NCBI GenBank assembly: GCA_965203635.1
Contig: OZ241903.1
Location: 3,162,001-3,226,000, forward strand
Direction: 5' to 3'
From: Aldehydirespirator sp965203635
GTDB lineage: Bacteria > Actinomycetota > Acidimicrobiia > Acidimicrobiales > Aldehydirespiratoraceae
DNA length: 64,000 nucleotides
In this document: piece after piece, positions 24,746 through 33,295 of the stretch
How the letters are laid out: each line of letters begins with the position of its first letter
Position numbering within the stretch: the stretch's first letter is position 1
Position numbers and translations under genes: made by a program
Notes under the pieces: generated by a model
Databases searched by the model: none
What the model saw: only the letters and a program-made list of their open reading frames with translations
Told to the model about the DNA's origin: nothing

Positions 24746-25633
24746 ATGGAGTTACGACACCTCCGCTACTTCATGGCCGTCGCCGAAGAGATGCACTTCG
24801 GCCGGGCCGCCCAGAAGCTCTACGTGGTACAGCCGGCGGTCAGCAAGCAGATCGCCGCCCTGGAGCGCGAACTCGGCTTCGAACTGTTCAGCCGAACCAA
24901 GCGACGCGTGGAGCTGACCCCGGCCGGAGCCGCCTTCGTGCCCGAGATCCGGGACATCCTGGCGAGGATCGACCGGGCGGTTGAGCACGCCCGGGACGCG
25001 GCCAAGGGCTACGTCGGGAACCTCGCCGTCGGGTTCATCGGACCGGCCATGGACAGCGTACTGCCGAGGATCCTGCCGATGTATCGGGAGCGCTACCCCG
25101 AGGTCCGGATCAGCCTCGACGAATTGACCACAACCGCACAGTTGACCCGGCTCCGCGACGGCAGTCTCGACATCGGCCTTCTCCGCCTGCCGATCGACGA
25201 CACTCAGGTCGAGGTGCGTCCCATTCTCGCCGAGCGCATGGTCATCGCGCTGCACGAGAACGACCCGCTCACACAGAAGCCGGCGGTAGAGATGACCGAC
25301 GTCGTCTCGGCCCCGTTCGTGATGATTCCACGATCGGAGGAAGCCGGGCTCCATGACACCACCGTTGCCCTCTGCCGGATGGCCGGCTTCAGCCCGACGG
25401 TCGTCCAGGAGGCCAGAGGGCTGCACTCGTTGCTCGGGCTGGTGGCCGCCGGCATGGGCGTGACCCTGGTGCCCGAATCGGTCGAGAACCTCGCTCGCGC
25501 CGGAGTGGTGTACCGCCCGATAGCGGACTCGCACGCCCGCCTCGAGTTGGCGGTGGCATGGCCGGTCAAGTCGGTCTCGCGGCCGGCCGAGCTGCTGCTG
25601 GAAATGCTGGAGGACTCTCCAGCGAGCGACTAG
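24746..25633 (+). CDS. LysR-family transcriptional regulator
   Basis: A 295-aa protein. The N-terminal winged helix (1-62) has the signature MELRHLRYFMAVAEEMHFGR then AAQKLYVVQPAVSKQIAAL. The C-terminal LysR_substrate domain (~90-292) binds a coinducer. It sits divergently from the aldehyde dehydrogenase and convergently with the gentisate-cleavage genes. It may regulate either; LysR proteins commonly control aromatic-acid catabolism and sense a pathway intermediate. The ATG lies 13 bp after a CTAC/GTAG repeat. Confidence 0.92.
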   Translation: MELRHLRYFMAVAEEMHFGRAAQKLYVVQPAVSKQIAALERELGFELFSRTKRRVELTPAGAAFVPEIRDILARIDRAVEHARDAAKGYVGNLAVGFIGPAMDSVLPRILPMYRERYPEVRISLDELTTTAQLTRLRDGSLDIGLLRLPIDDTQVEVRPILAERMVIALHENDPLTQKPAVEMTDVVSAPFVMIPRSEEAGLHDTTVALCRMAGFSPTVVQEARGLHSLLGLVAAGMGVTLVPESVENLARAGVVYRPIADSHARLELAVAWPVKSVSRPAELLLEMLEDSPASD

Positions 25634-25640
25634 GCGGGCC

Positions 25641-26384
25641 TCACAGCCACGGGCCCAACACCGGAGTGTCGGCGGGTTCGCCCGCAACCGTCGCGCTCAG
25701 CTCGCGGGCCGGCCGGCCGAGAAGCCACGAGAGGATCTGGTCGGGGGGTCCGTCCACCACGACGGCGCCGTCCGCCGGTCCGAACAACTGCCGCCCGGCG
25801 GGCAGGCCGGGATGGCGGACCTCAACGCCGCGGTCGCCGAGGTCGAGCCGCTCCGGTATCGAGGGCGCGGCGACCCGGGCAAGCTCATCGGCCAACGCGG
25901 CGGGGACGGCGTCGAGCCCTCGGCCGGTGCCCAGATCGCAGGCGTGAATCTCCGTCTCCTGCCACCTCAGCCGAATCGTGACCCAGGCAGGCTTCTGCCC
26001 CGATCTCACCAGCACGGGCCGCTCCCACACATCGGTGTCGAGATCGTCCCACAGCCCCTCAAGGCGGGAGGCGGAGTGGTCGAAGTCGGTTAGCAGCTGG
26101 GACACGCCGGCATCCCGGCCCGCGGCGATGTCGGCCGCCCGCCCCTCGAGGCCGCCGGGGTACATGGGCACAAGCTTGTTCCCCAGCGCGGCCTCGAGCA
26201 GTCCCGACAGGGCGTCGGCATTGCGACACACGTGGGTGACCACCTCGGCACGATTCCACCCGGGGAGCATTGAGGCCGCGGCCGGACCGTCGGCGGGCAG
26301 CTGGTGGATCAGCCCGCGCAACATCCGGTGCGAGGCCCGCAACTCATCGAGTCGCTCCACGGCGGAGACGTCGCTGAGGGTCAT
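25641..26384 (-). CDS. mycothiol-type maleylpyruvate isomerase family protein (DinB fold)
   Basis: A 247-aa two-part protein. The N-terminal four-helix DinB-like bundle has the metal-ligand pattern WNRAEVVTHVCRNAD (His ~51) and RWQETEIHACDLG (Glu and His ~145-149). The C-terminal ~85 residues resemble the MDMPI_C extension. In actinomycetes this family isomerises maleylpyruvate to fumarylpyruvate using mycothiol. Adjacent genes for fumarylpyruvate hydrolase (2 bp away) and gentisate dioxygenase in the cluster support that specific role. ATG 26384 is chosen because it follows the upstream stop directly. Confidence 0.8.
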   Translation of the reverse strand: MTLSDVSAVERLDELRASHRMLRGLIHQLPADGPAAASMLPGWNRAEVVTHVCRNADALSGLLEAALGNKLVPMYPGGLEGRAADIAAGRDAGVSQLLTDFDHSASRLEGLWDDLDTDVWERPVLVRSGQKPAWVTIRLRWQETEIHACDLGTGRGLDAVPAALADELARVAAPSIPERLDLGDRGVEVRHPGLPAGRQLFGPADGAVVVDGPPDQILSWLLGRPARELSATVAGEPADTPVLGPWL

Positions 26385-26386
26385 GG

Positions 26387-27199
26387 CTAGACGATGCGGT
26401 TCCGGCAGGTGGCGACGCCCCCGAGGGCGACCTCCACGACGGAGCCCGCCTCCAGGAAGCGCGGCGGGTTCCGGGATGCACCCACCCCGCCCGGAGTTCC
26501 CGACATGATGATGTCCCCCGGCCGCAGCCTGATCACGCCTGAGACGTAGGCCACGAGTTCCGCCGGCCCGAAGACCAGGTCGCTGGTACGGGCATCCTGC
26601 ACGACCTCCCCGTCGACGGCCGTCGTGAGCCTCAGGTCGGCGGCGTGATCGATCTCGTCGCCGGTCACCAGCGTGTCGCCGATGGGCGTGGCCGCTTCGA
26701 GGTTCTTGCCCTGGAACCACTGGAGGGTCCTGTGCTGCCAGTCGCGCATCGAAGTGTCGTTGCCGACGGTGTAGCCAGCGACGTGGTCCAGCGCGCTCTG
26801 CCGGTCGACGTTGTGAGCTTCCCGTCCGATCACGATGCAGAGTTCGGCCTCCCAATCCAGGGAGTCGCTGTTCGATGGCCGGGTTATGTCGGCATACGCC
26901 GAGCACAACGCGTCGGGATACTTGGCGAACAGCGTCGGGTACTCGGGCAGGTCCCGGCCCATCTCCAGGATGTGGGCGCGGTAGTTCAGCCCGATGCAGA
27001 TCACTTTCGACGGCTGTACTAGTTGGGCGAACTCCACGTCACGGGCGTCGATCAGCTCGCCGTCTCGGGGATCGCGCTCCGCCCATCCGTCATCGGCGAG
27101 GAGAGCCGTGAGCGACGCTTCGGGCTGCAGCGAGAACCCGTCCCCGGTCACGAACGCAGCGTGAGTGACCCCACGGTGGACAACAGTCGAACATCGCAT
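26387..27199 (-). CDS. fumarylacetoacetate hydrolase-family enzyme, probable fumarylpyruvate hydrolase
   Basis: A 270-aa FAH-fold enzyme (PF01557) starting ATG 27199; a longer in-frame start would run through the promoter. The metal-binding Glu residues appear in DWEAELCIVIG (~115-125) and the downstream acidic site in YTVGNDTSMRDWQ (~142-154). GKNLEAATPIGDTLV and MSGTPGGVG are the conserved FAH loops. It would hydrolyse fumarylpyruvate to fumarate plus pyruvate, the last gentisate-pathway step. It is 2 bp upstream of the isomerase gene and divergent from the hydrolase-LLM pair. Confidence 0.87.
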   Translation of the reverse strand: MRCSTVVHRGVTHAAFVTGDGFSLQPEASLTALLADDGWAERDPRDGELIDARDVEFAQLVQPSKVICIGLNYRAHILEMGRDLPEYPTLFAKYPDALCSAYADITRPSNSDSLDWEAELCIVIGREAHNVDRQSALDHVAGYTVGNDTSMRDWQHRTLQWFQGKNLEAATPIGDTLVTGDEIDHAADLRLTTAVDGEVVQDARTSDLVFGPAELVAYVSGVIRLRPGDIIMSGTPGGVGASRNPPRFLEAGSVVEVALGGVATCRNRIV

Positions 27200-27303
27200 G
27201 GTCGCGTACTCCCGCCGTTGGCTGCTTGCGACGATAGGGCGGGCGGACAGCCCGCCTCCAGGAACTTGTTGTACCCGGTCGATCACCAGCAGACATCGTC
27301 CAT

Positions 27304-27353
27304 TCATTCTTCGGAGGAATGATTTGGCACTGAACTTACATTGGAAGTGCTAA
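27304..27353. promoter_or_regulatory. inverted repeats in the divergent gentisate-cluster promoter region
   Basis: TCATTC-N7-GAATGA lies at 27304-27322 and TTGGCACT-N13-AAGTGCTAA at 27324-27353 (one mismatch), within the 220-bp divergent region between the FAH gene and the alpha/beta hydrolase gene. They are candidate operators for the neighbouring LysR or an unseen regulator. The rest of the divergent region (27200-27420) shows no gene. Confidence 0.4.
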
Positions 27354-27420
27354 CTCGCGGCCGGGTAGCGTCACCCCTAGCGCCGAGGTCCGATCTGCGC
27401 AGTCGTGTCGGGAGGACAAT

Positions 27421-28242
27421 TTGACGATCACATCCTCCACAGCCGCTTCCGTGGCCGAGGAGTCGGTGACGGTCAGAGGCACCGGGCTGCGGCTCCTGCG
27501 CAGCGGCAGCGGTCCGCCGATCCTCGTCCTGCACGGGTCGGGCGACCGCGGCGACTGGGTCCCCTTCCTCTCCCTGCTGGCGGAGGAGCACTCCGTGCTG
27601 CGTCCCGACCACCCCGGGTTCAACTGGAGCGACGACGACGACCGCATCGACTCCGTGCACGATCTCGCCTTCTTCTACCTCGACTTCCTGGACGAACTGG
27701 GCTTGGATGCCGTCGATCTGGTCGGGATCTCTCTGGGTGGATGGATCGCGGCCGAGTTGGCGATCCTCGCCGGCTCCCGCGTCGGGAAGCTCATCCTGAT
27801 CGACGCTGCCGGCATCCGAGTCGAGGGAGTGCCGGCACCCGACTACTTCCTGCTCGGCCCCGAGGAACTCTCGGACACCGTGTGGCACGACCCCGACCTA
27901 AAGGCTCACAACCTCGAGTGGGGGCGCACAGTCGCAGAGGACGCCGAGGCGTTCGGCCGTTTCCTGCGAGGCCGCGCCTCCACCGCTCATCTTGCCTGGA
28001 ATCCCTACTTCCACGATCCGAAGCTGCTGGACCGGGTCCATCGCATCCGATCCGACACGATGATCCTGTGGGGGGCGGAGGATCGGCTGTTCCCGGTGGC
28101 CTACGGCCAGCGCTGGCGCGAGCTGATCCCGCAAGCCGGGTTCCACGTGATCGAGAACGCCGGCCACCTTCCCCACGTTGAGCGGCCCGACGAGGTCCAC
28201 GCGCTGGTCAAGGGGTTCCTGGCCGAGGGGGCCGAGCGATGA
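27421..28242 (+). CDS. alpha/beta hydrolase, carbon-carbon or ester hydrolase type
   Basis: A 273-aa alpha/beta hydrolase starting TTG 27421 with GGAGGA ~6 nt upstream. The oxyanion region is HGSGDRGDW (~38-46). The nucleophile elbow is GISLGG (Ser ~104), the acid is Asp in GAEDRLFP (~225), and the His lies in AGHLPHVERP (~247-251). The layout resembles meta-cleavage product hydrolases such as MhpC/BphD and simple esterases. It overlaps the LLM monooxygenase by 4 nt, so the two act in one pathway. It may liberate the aromatic acid that feeds gentisate formation. Substrate inferred only from context. Confidence 0.83.
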   Translation: MTITSSTAASVAEESVTVRGTGLRLLRSGSGPPILVLHGSGDRGDWVPFLSLLAEEHSVLRPDHPGFNWSDDDDRIDSVHDLAFFYLDFLDELGLDAVDLVGISLGGWIAAELAILAGSRVGKLILIDAAGIRVEGVPAPDYFLLGPEELSDTVWHDPDLKAHNLEWGRTVAEDAEAFGRFLRGRASTAHLAWNPYFHDPKLLDRVHRIRSDTMILWGAEDRLFPVAYGQRWRELIPQAGFHVIENAGHLPHVERPDEVHALVKGFLAEGAER

Positions 28243-29393
28243 AGTTCTACGGGTTCCATCTGATGCCGTACCGCCACGTCACCCGCGAGCAGCTGGACTC
28301 GACCGACACCAGCTGGGTCACCTTCAGCAACGCCATGTGCGACCCCGAGGTCTGTGCGGACCTGTACGAGGAGTACATCTCGGAGCTGGTGCTCTACGAC
28401 GAGGTGGGGTTCGACGGGGTGTGCGTCAACGAGCACCACCAGACCTGCTACGGGCTGATGCCGTCGCCGAACGTGATGGCGGCCACGCTGATCCCGCGGG
28501 TGAAGGGCAAGATCGCCATCCTCGGCAACGCCCTCCCGCTGAGGGACCACCCCCTGCGGGTCGCCGAGGAGATCGCCATGCTCGACATCGCGTCGAAGGG
28601 TCGGGTGCTGTGCGGCTTCGTCCGCGGCATCGGCGGCGAGTACTACAACTTCGACATGGACCCGTCGCAGTCGAGGGACCGGTTCTACGAGGCCCACGAC
28701 CTGATCATCAAGGCCTGGACGACGCCGGGACCGTTCGAGTGGTACGGGAAGCACTACAAGTTCCGGTACGTGAACCCGTGGCCGGTGCCGATCCAGAAGC
28801 CGCACCCGCCGATCTGGAGCCCGTCGCAGGGAAGCGCCGAGACAGTGGAGTGGGCGGCCAAGCACCGCTACACCTACTGCCAGACGCTCAGCGACCCGGC
28901 GACGGTCACACGCATATTCCGTGAGTTCCAGGCTGCCTGCGACCGGCACGGCTACACCGCCGATCCGGAGCAAATGTCCTACTCCGTTCCGATGTTCGTG
29001 GGTGACACGGACCGCGAGGCGATGAGGGACGCCGAGCCCCACATGCTCTCGTACTTCAACGACCTGTTGCGGATGCCCCCCAACATGCTGTTCCCGTCGG
29101 GCTACCTCACGGTCCAGTCGGCCATGCGGGTCCTCGCCTCGCGAAGAGGACTCGGATCGAGCAAGCGCGAGTTCCACGAACTGGTCGACAAGGGACTCGT
29201 GCTCGTGGGCTCACCCGACACCGTCTACGACCGCCTGGTCCAGCTCCAGTCGGAGTCGGGCTTCGGGGCGATGGCGCCCTACTTCCAGTTCGGGACGTTG
29301 CCGCCCGAGCTGTTCCGATCGAGCGTCACCCTGTTCGCCGACAAGGTGATGCCGGGCCTGCAATCGGTCGGCGCGTCGAGGAACAAGGTCTAA
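28239..29393 (+). CDS. LLM class flavin-dependent monooxygenase
   Basis: A 384-aa luciferase-like (PF00296) enzyme. The N-terminal strand KFYGFHLMPYR, the EHHQTCYG loop (~66-73) and the FVRGIGGEYYNF segment (~126-137) match the large-subunit-type flavin monooxygenases. Such proteins use FMNH2 and O2 to oxidise aldehydes, terpenoids, amines or aromatic compounds. Its ATG overlaps the hydrolase stop (ATGA), and gentisate dioxygenase follows after 70 bp. It may carry out a ring or side-chain oxidation ahead of gentisate. No flavin reductase gene is visible nearby. Confidence 0.85.
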   Translation: MKFYGFHLMPYRHVTREQLDSTDTSWVTFSNAMCDPEVCADLYEEYISELVLYDEVGFDGVCVNEHHQTCYGLMPSPNVMAATLIPRVKGKIAILGNALPLRDHPLRVAEEIAMLDIASKGRVLCGFVRGIGGEYYNFDMDPSQSRDRFYEAHDLIIKAWTTPGPFEWYGKHYKFRYVNPWPVPIQKPHPPIWSPSQGSAETVEWAAKHRYTYCQTLSDPATVTRIFREFQAACDRHGYTADPEQMSYSVPMFVGDTDREAMRDAEPHMLSYFNDLLRMPPNMLFPSGYLTVQSAMRVLASRRGLGSSKREFHELVDKGLVLVGSPDTVYDRLVQLQSESGFGAMAPYFQFGTLPPELFRSSVTLFADKVMPGLQSVGASRNKV

Positions 29394-29463
29394 CAACCAG
29401 TGAGCATGAATGGGCAACTACAAAGTACTGGACGGCGCCCGGCCGACGTGAGATAGAGGTGAC

Positions 29464-30534
29464 ATGGCCGACACGCACGCGGTGACCGAGGTCGAGAGCC
29501 GGCAGCAGTTCTACGACAGCCTGGCCGACCACTCGATGGCCCCTCTGTGGACGTCGCTTCACGATCTGCTCCCGGAGGAGCCCCGGTCGCAGGCGGTGCC
29601 GCACGTCTGGGCCTACGACATCGTTCGCAGGAAGCTGCTCGAGGCCGGGGACCTGGTGTCGGCCCGGGACGCGGAGCGACGGGTACTGGTGCTGGAGAAC
29701 CCTGCGCTTGCCGGCCGCTCCCGGGCGACCGAGCGCCTCTATGCCGGCATCCAACTCGTGCTGCCGGGCGAGATCGCGGTGCCTCACCGGCACTCGCAGG
29801 CGGCCATCCGGTTCGTGATCGAGGGGACGGGGTACACCACTGTCGAAGGCGAGCAGTGCCGGATGTCGATGGGTGACCTGGTCCTCACCCCCGGCGGATG
29901 CCCCCACGACCACGGCGCCGACGGTGAGGACCCGCTCATCTGGCTGGACGGTCTGGACATTCCGATCGTGGAGTTCATGCGGGCAACGTTCTTCGAGGCC
30001 CTGGGGGACGAACCGATGCCGTTGACCAAGCCGGTGAACGCCTCGGCCGCGGCCATGGGTCGCGCCCGCCTGAACCCACCGACGATCCGCGGCTGGGAGG
30101 CCGCCCACTCCCCGCTGTTCCTGTACCCATGGACCGAGACGATCGCGGCGCTCGAGGCGTTGCATGCTTCCGGGCAGTCCACTCCGACCGACGGTTCCAT
30201 ACTCGAGTACGTCAATCCGGTGAACGGAGGTCCGGTACTACCGACGATGGCGTGCTACGCGCAGCTGATCCCGGCAGGCACTCGCACACACGCCCACCGG
30301 CACACTCCCAGCGCCGTGTACCACGTGGTCCAAGGCGAGGGCGCGACGGTCGTCGACGGCAGGGAACTCAGCTGGAGCGAGAAGGACACTTTCGTCGTGC
30401 CCGGATGGGCGGTCCACGAGCACGTCAACGAGAGCCAGCTATCGGCCGTGTTGTTCTCGGTGACCGACGAGCCCGTACACCGTGCTCTGGGTCTCTACCG
30501 CGAGCGCCCAGCCGGGCAGCGCCTCGGAGGCTGA
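29464..30534 (+). CDS. gentisate 1,2-dioxygenase-type bicupin
   Basis: A 356-aa bicupin of the usual gentisate or 1-hydroxy-2-naphthoate dioxygenase length. The first cupin carries the iron ligands PHRHSQAAIRF (His ~108, 110) and CPHDHG (His ~148-150). The second, degenerate cupin has HAHRHTPSAVYHV (~277-289) and WAVHEHVN (~316-323). The enzyme opens gentisate between C1 and C2 to maleylpyruvate. The presence of maleylpyruvate isomerase and fumarylpyruvate hydrolase homologues 3-4 kb away makes gentisate the best call. The start is ATG 29464. Confidence 0.88.
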   Translation: MADTHAVTEVESRQQFYDSLADHSMAPLWTSLHDLLPEEPRSQAVPHVWAYDIVRRKLLEAGDLVSARDAERRVLVLENPALAGRSRATERLYAGIQLVLPGEIAVPHRHSQAAIRFVIEGTGYTTVEGEQCRMSMGDLVLTPGGCPHDHGADGEDPLIWLDGLDIPIVEFMRATFFEALGDEPMPLTKPVNASAAAMGRARLNPPTIRGWEAAHSPLFLYPWTETIAALEALHASGQSTPTDGSILEYVNPVNGGPVLPTMACYAQLIPAGTRTHAHRHTPSAVYHVVQGEGATVVDGRELSWSEKDTFVVPGWAVHEHVNESQLSAVLFSVTDEPVHRALGLYRERPAGQRLGG

Positions 30535-30777
30535 CGGGTTCGAACCTCCGGATAGGAACCGTCCGTTCGGTACAACACAGTCTGGCGAAGCGGCGTTTGC
30601 AAACTGCCACATAGTCGCGTACGTGTTCGTCGTGACCACGTGCGCCGGTCTGCTCACCGACCTGATCCTGTAGACACAGTTGATCCTGTAGACACAGGTG
30701 AACCGACCGGTGCAGGGCCACAGCTCACCCGCTGATCGGCACAGATGATCCCGCAGGCAGACCCCCGAGGACGTCCG
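30535..30777. other. non-coding gap with short repeats after gentisate dioxygenase
   Basis: No gene is seen. The gap contains a 10-bp palindrome GTTTGCAAAC (30595-30604). It also contains two adjoining copies of TGATCCTGTAGACACAG (30663-30679 and 30681-30697, 18-bp period). A T-arm-like GGTTCGAACC near 30539 does not belong to a foldable tRNA. There is no intrinsic terminator with a T-run. Confidence 0.5.
30663..30697. repeat. 17-bp direct repeat pair
   Basis: Two perfect copies of TGATCCTGTAGACACAG are separated by one T. They may be a replication-slippage product or tandem regulator sites. They precede the DUF1801 gene by 80 bp. Confidence 0.7.
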
Positions 30778-31146
30778 ATGGCGAACACCCGCAAGACGAC
30801 GAAGAAGAAGATCGACAACGAAGCGGCCGTGCTGGAGAAGGTCGCGGCCATGCCCGAGCCCTACCGAGCCATGGGCGAGCGGCTCCACGAACTCATCCTC
30901 GAGAGCGCACCGGAACTCCAAGCCCGACCGTGGTACGGGATGCCGGGCTACGCGAAGGGCTCCGGCCCAGTCCTGTGCTTCTTCCGGCTGGACGACTACA
31001 TGACCTTCGGCCTCACCGAGAAGGCGAGCTTCGAGCTGGAGGACGGCGCGCCCCACCAGCTCATGGAATGCGCATGGTTCTTCACCTCGCTCGACGACGC
31101 CACCGAGGCCGAGCTCGCCGCCATCGTCCGCAAGGCCGTCCGCTGA
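30778..31146 (+). CDS. DUF1801-type (YdhG-like) small protein
   Basis: A 122-aa cytosolic protein starting ATG 30778 with GAGG 7-10 nt upstream. A basic N-terminus (NTRKTTKKK) is followed by a YdhG/DUF1801-like fold, recognisable from ARPWYGMPGYAKGSGPVLCF (~50-69), the strand YMTFGLTEKASFE, and the C-terminal LAAIVRKAVR helix. The family is widespread, related to iron-chaperone-like folds, and lacks a settled function. It stands alone before the DUF418 protein (61 bp). Confidence 0.75.
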   Translation: MANTRKTTKKKIDNEAAVLEKVAAMPEPYRAMGERLHELILESAPELQARPWYGMPGYAKGSGPVLCFFRLDDYMTFGLTEKASFELEDGAPHQLMECAWFFTSLDDATEAELAAIVRKAVR

Positions 31147-31207
31147 GATCGTGCACCTCAGCGCCGTGCGGGACGAGCCGTTCCCTCTCCGACGGGACGG
31201 ATGACCG

Positions 31208-32377
31208 GTGGTGACCCGGTCCCCCACCCCACGATCCGAGCGCAGGCGGGCATCGGGGCCGGTCTCGGCGGCCGAGCGGATCACCTCGCTCGACGCAATA
31301 CGGGGCGTGGCCGTGCTCGGCATCCTGCCCATGAACGCGTTGGCCTTCGGCCTGGCGTCGGCCGCCTACTTCAACGTCTCCGCCGGCGGGATCCGTCAAC
31401 CCTTCGACTGGGTCGTCGGCGTGGCCACCATGGTCTTCGTCAACCAGAAGATGATGGCGCTGTTCTCGCTGCTGTTCGGCGTGGGTGTCGTCGTGTTCGC
31501 CGACCGGGCCAAGGCCAAGGGTCGCCGGGTCGTCTGGCTGAGCCTGTGGCGCTTCCTGCTGCTGCTCCTCGTAGGCCTCGCCCACACCGCCGTGTGGGAG
31601 GGCGACGTCTTGATCCTCTACGCGGTGTGCGCGCCGATCGTGCTGCTGGTCCGCAAACTCCCGGCGGGCCTGCTGATCGGCTCGGGAATGGTGCTGGCCC
31701 TGGCGAGCAGCCTCGCGGCGCCGCTGGTCCAGAGCACTGTGGGCACCGACGGGATCGAGCTGGGCGACTACTGGTTCGCCGACGCGGCCGGCAAGTCGGC
31801 CGCGGTCTCGGGCTGGTTCTTCCTGGACGTCATCGGGCGGGCCCTGGGGCTGATGCTCATCGGTGTCGGGCTGTTCCGGCTCGGCATCGTGCAGGGGCAA
31901 CGAGACGACGACTACTACCGGCGCATGGCCTGGTGGGGTCTCGCCACCGGAACGACGGTCACCGCCGCCGAGTTCGTGCTGCGGATCGCGGGCGACTGGT
32001 CGCCGGACTACGCGCTCACGGGCAACATCCTCACCGGCTTGGGGACGATCCCCATGGCCCTCGGCTACATGGCGCTGATCATCATGTGGAACCGGCGCAA
32101 CGGCCACCGCATCGAGCGCCTCCGCGACGTCGGCAGGATGGCGCTCACCAACTACCTCACCCAGACCATCCTCGGCGTCACCATGCTCACGCTGTGGTGG
32201 GACGGCGTCGACCTCAGCCGCACCATGATCGCGGTGTGGATCCTCGGCGTGTGGGGGCTTCAGATCTGGTGGTCGCCATGGTGGCTGGCCCGGTTCCGGT
32301 ACGGGCCCTTCGAATGGGCCTGGCGCTGCGCGACCTACCGCACATGGCAACCGTTGCGACGGGAGAAACTGCGCTAG
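31208..32377 (+). CDS. DUF418 polytopic membrane protein
   Basis: A 389-aa inner-membrane protein with ~9-10 hydrophobic segments. The N-terminal motif SLDAIRGVAVLGILPMNA (~29-46) is diagnostic of the DUF418/YeiB-like family. The C-terminal DUF418 domain (~220-385) has LTNYLTQTILG and the W-rich ending SPWWLARFRYGPFEWAWR. YeiB-like proteins are often linked to folate or acyl modification, but no activity is established. The start GTG 31208 is chosen because the frame opens just before the motif. The downstream neighbour is another membrane protein. Confidence 0.87.
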   Translation: MVTRSPTPRSERRRASGPVSAAERITSLDAIRGVAVLGILPMNALAFGLASAAYFNVSAGGIRQPFDWVVGVATMVFVNQKMMALFSLLFGVGVVVFADRAKAKGRRVVWLSLWRFLLLLLVGLAHTAVWEGDVLILYAVCAPIVLLVRKLPAGLLIGSGMVLALASSLAAPLVQSTVGTDGIELGDYWFADAAGKSAAVSGWFFLDVIGRALGLMLIGVGLFRLGIVQGQRDDDYYRRMAWWGLATGTTVTAAEFVLRIAGDWSPDYALTGNILTGLGTIPMALGYMALIIMWNRRNGHRIERLRDVGRMALTNYLTQTILGVTMLTLWWDGVDLSRTMIAVWILGVWGLQIWWSPWWLARFRYGPFEWAWRCATYRTWQPLRREKLR

Positions 32378-32434
32378 CAGCGAGAGTGGAACTGCTAGGT
32401 TCCCGCTCGACCCCCCCCCCGAAGGGAGAACCCC

Positions 32435-33088
32435 ATGTCAGACGCCCAGAGCACCAGCGCGCCCGAGAGTGCCGGCTATCCGGCGAGACTCGATATCGAG
32501 TATCCCGAGGACGGGCTCAACCGGACAACGACGCTGTTCCGCATCATCCTGGTGATACCGATCGGCATCGTGGCGGGCCTGCTCACCAATTCCTTCGTCG
32601 GCTGGTGGCCTGGCGATTCGGACTGGGCGGTGTTCCTAGTGAGCATCACGCTGTTCGGTCCGACGCTGCTGATGATCCTGTTCCGGCAGAAGTACCCGCG
32701 CTGGTGGTTCGACTGGAACCTCGAACTGACGCGCTTCACCACACGCGTCAACGTCTATCTGTCACTGATGCGCGACGAGTATCCGTCGATCGATGAAGAG
32801 CAGGCTGTCCATCTCGAGTTGGACTATCCGGACGCGGCCCGGGACCTGAACCGCTGGACGCCGCTGGTCAAGTGGTTTCTGGCGATCCCGCACTACATCG
32901 TGCTGGCCGTTCTGGGAGTGGCCGCGTTCGTCTGCGTGGTGATCGCATGGTTCGCGATCATCTTCACGGGCCGCTACCCCCGGGGACTGTTCGACTTCGT
33001 GCTCGGCGTGCACCGCTGGGGACTGCGCGTCGGGGCCTACATGTGGCTGCTCATCACCGACGAGTACCCGCCGTTCTCCCTGAAGTAG
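32435..33088 (+). CDS. DUF4389 membrane protein
   Basis: A 217-aa protein preceded by GAAGGGAGAA. Two helices in the N-terminal half (~30-50 and ~60-80) are followed by two more (~145-168 and ~185-205). Repeated YPARLDIEYPEDGLNR-like and HLELDYPDAARDLNRW motifs (~15 and ~127) show an internal duplication. This is the actinobacterial DUF4389 family of unknown role. Its end is followed by the RBS and start of a second, truncated frame abutting tRNA-Cys. Confidence 0.85.
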   Translation: MSDAQSTSAPESAGYPARLDIEYPEDGLNRTTTLFRIILVIPIGIVAGLLTNSFVGWWPGDSDWAVFLVSITLFGPTLLMILFRQKYPRWWFDWNLELTRFTTRVNVYLSLMRDEYPSIDEEQAVHLELDYPDAARDLNRWTPLVKWFLAIPHYIVLAVLGVAAFVCVVIAWFAIIFTGRYPRGLFDFVLGVHRWGLRVGAYMWLLITDEYPPFSLK

Positions 33089-33114
33089 TCGGAGCCGCCG
33101 GAAGGAGAACCCAG

Positions 33115-33156
33115 ATGAGTGAACCGTCGTGGCCTAGAGCGCCGGGCGGGATTTGA
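33115..33156 (+). pseudogene. orphan gene start cut off by tRNA-Cys
   Basis: GGAAGGAGAA followed by ATG at 33115 gives MSEPSWPRAPGGI and a stop inside the tRNA-Cys gene. The RBS and the first residues look like the beginning of a genuine gene, perhaps a second DUF4389-like protein (the intact one has a near-identical leader GAAGGGAGAACCCC). The coding body is missing from 33138 onwards, where the tRNA 3' end lies. This is read as a truncation junction. Confidence 0.4.
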
Positions 33157-33212
33157 ACCCGCGGCTTTACGGCTTTGCAGGCCGTTCCCTTGGTCCGCTC
33201 GGGCACCGGCGC
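33138..33212 (-). tRNA. tRNA-Cys(GCA)
   Basis: The reverse strand folds into a 75-nt cloverleaf. The acceptor GCGCCGG pairs with CCGGCGC (discriminator T/U). The anticodon stem has loop CTGCAAA giving anticodon GCA, and the T arm is GCGGG-TTCAAAT-CCCGC. No CCA is encoded. The 3' end abuts a truncated reading frame. Confidence 0.93.
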
Positions 33213-33295
33213 AGGGACTGGCAGCGTACCGGCGGCGCGATGGGGTCGCCCACGACACCCGCATCGGTGTGATATCGATTTGATACCATATTGCC

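Noticed and set aside
30536..30610. tRNA or tRNA remnant suggested by GGTTCGAACC
   Set aside because: No matching acceptor, D or anticodon arms can be folded on either strand.
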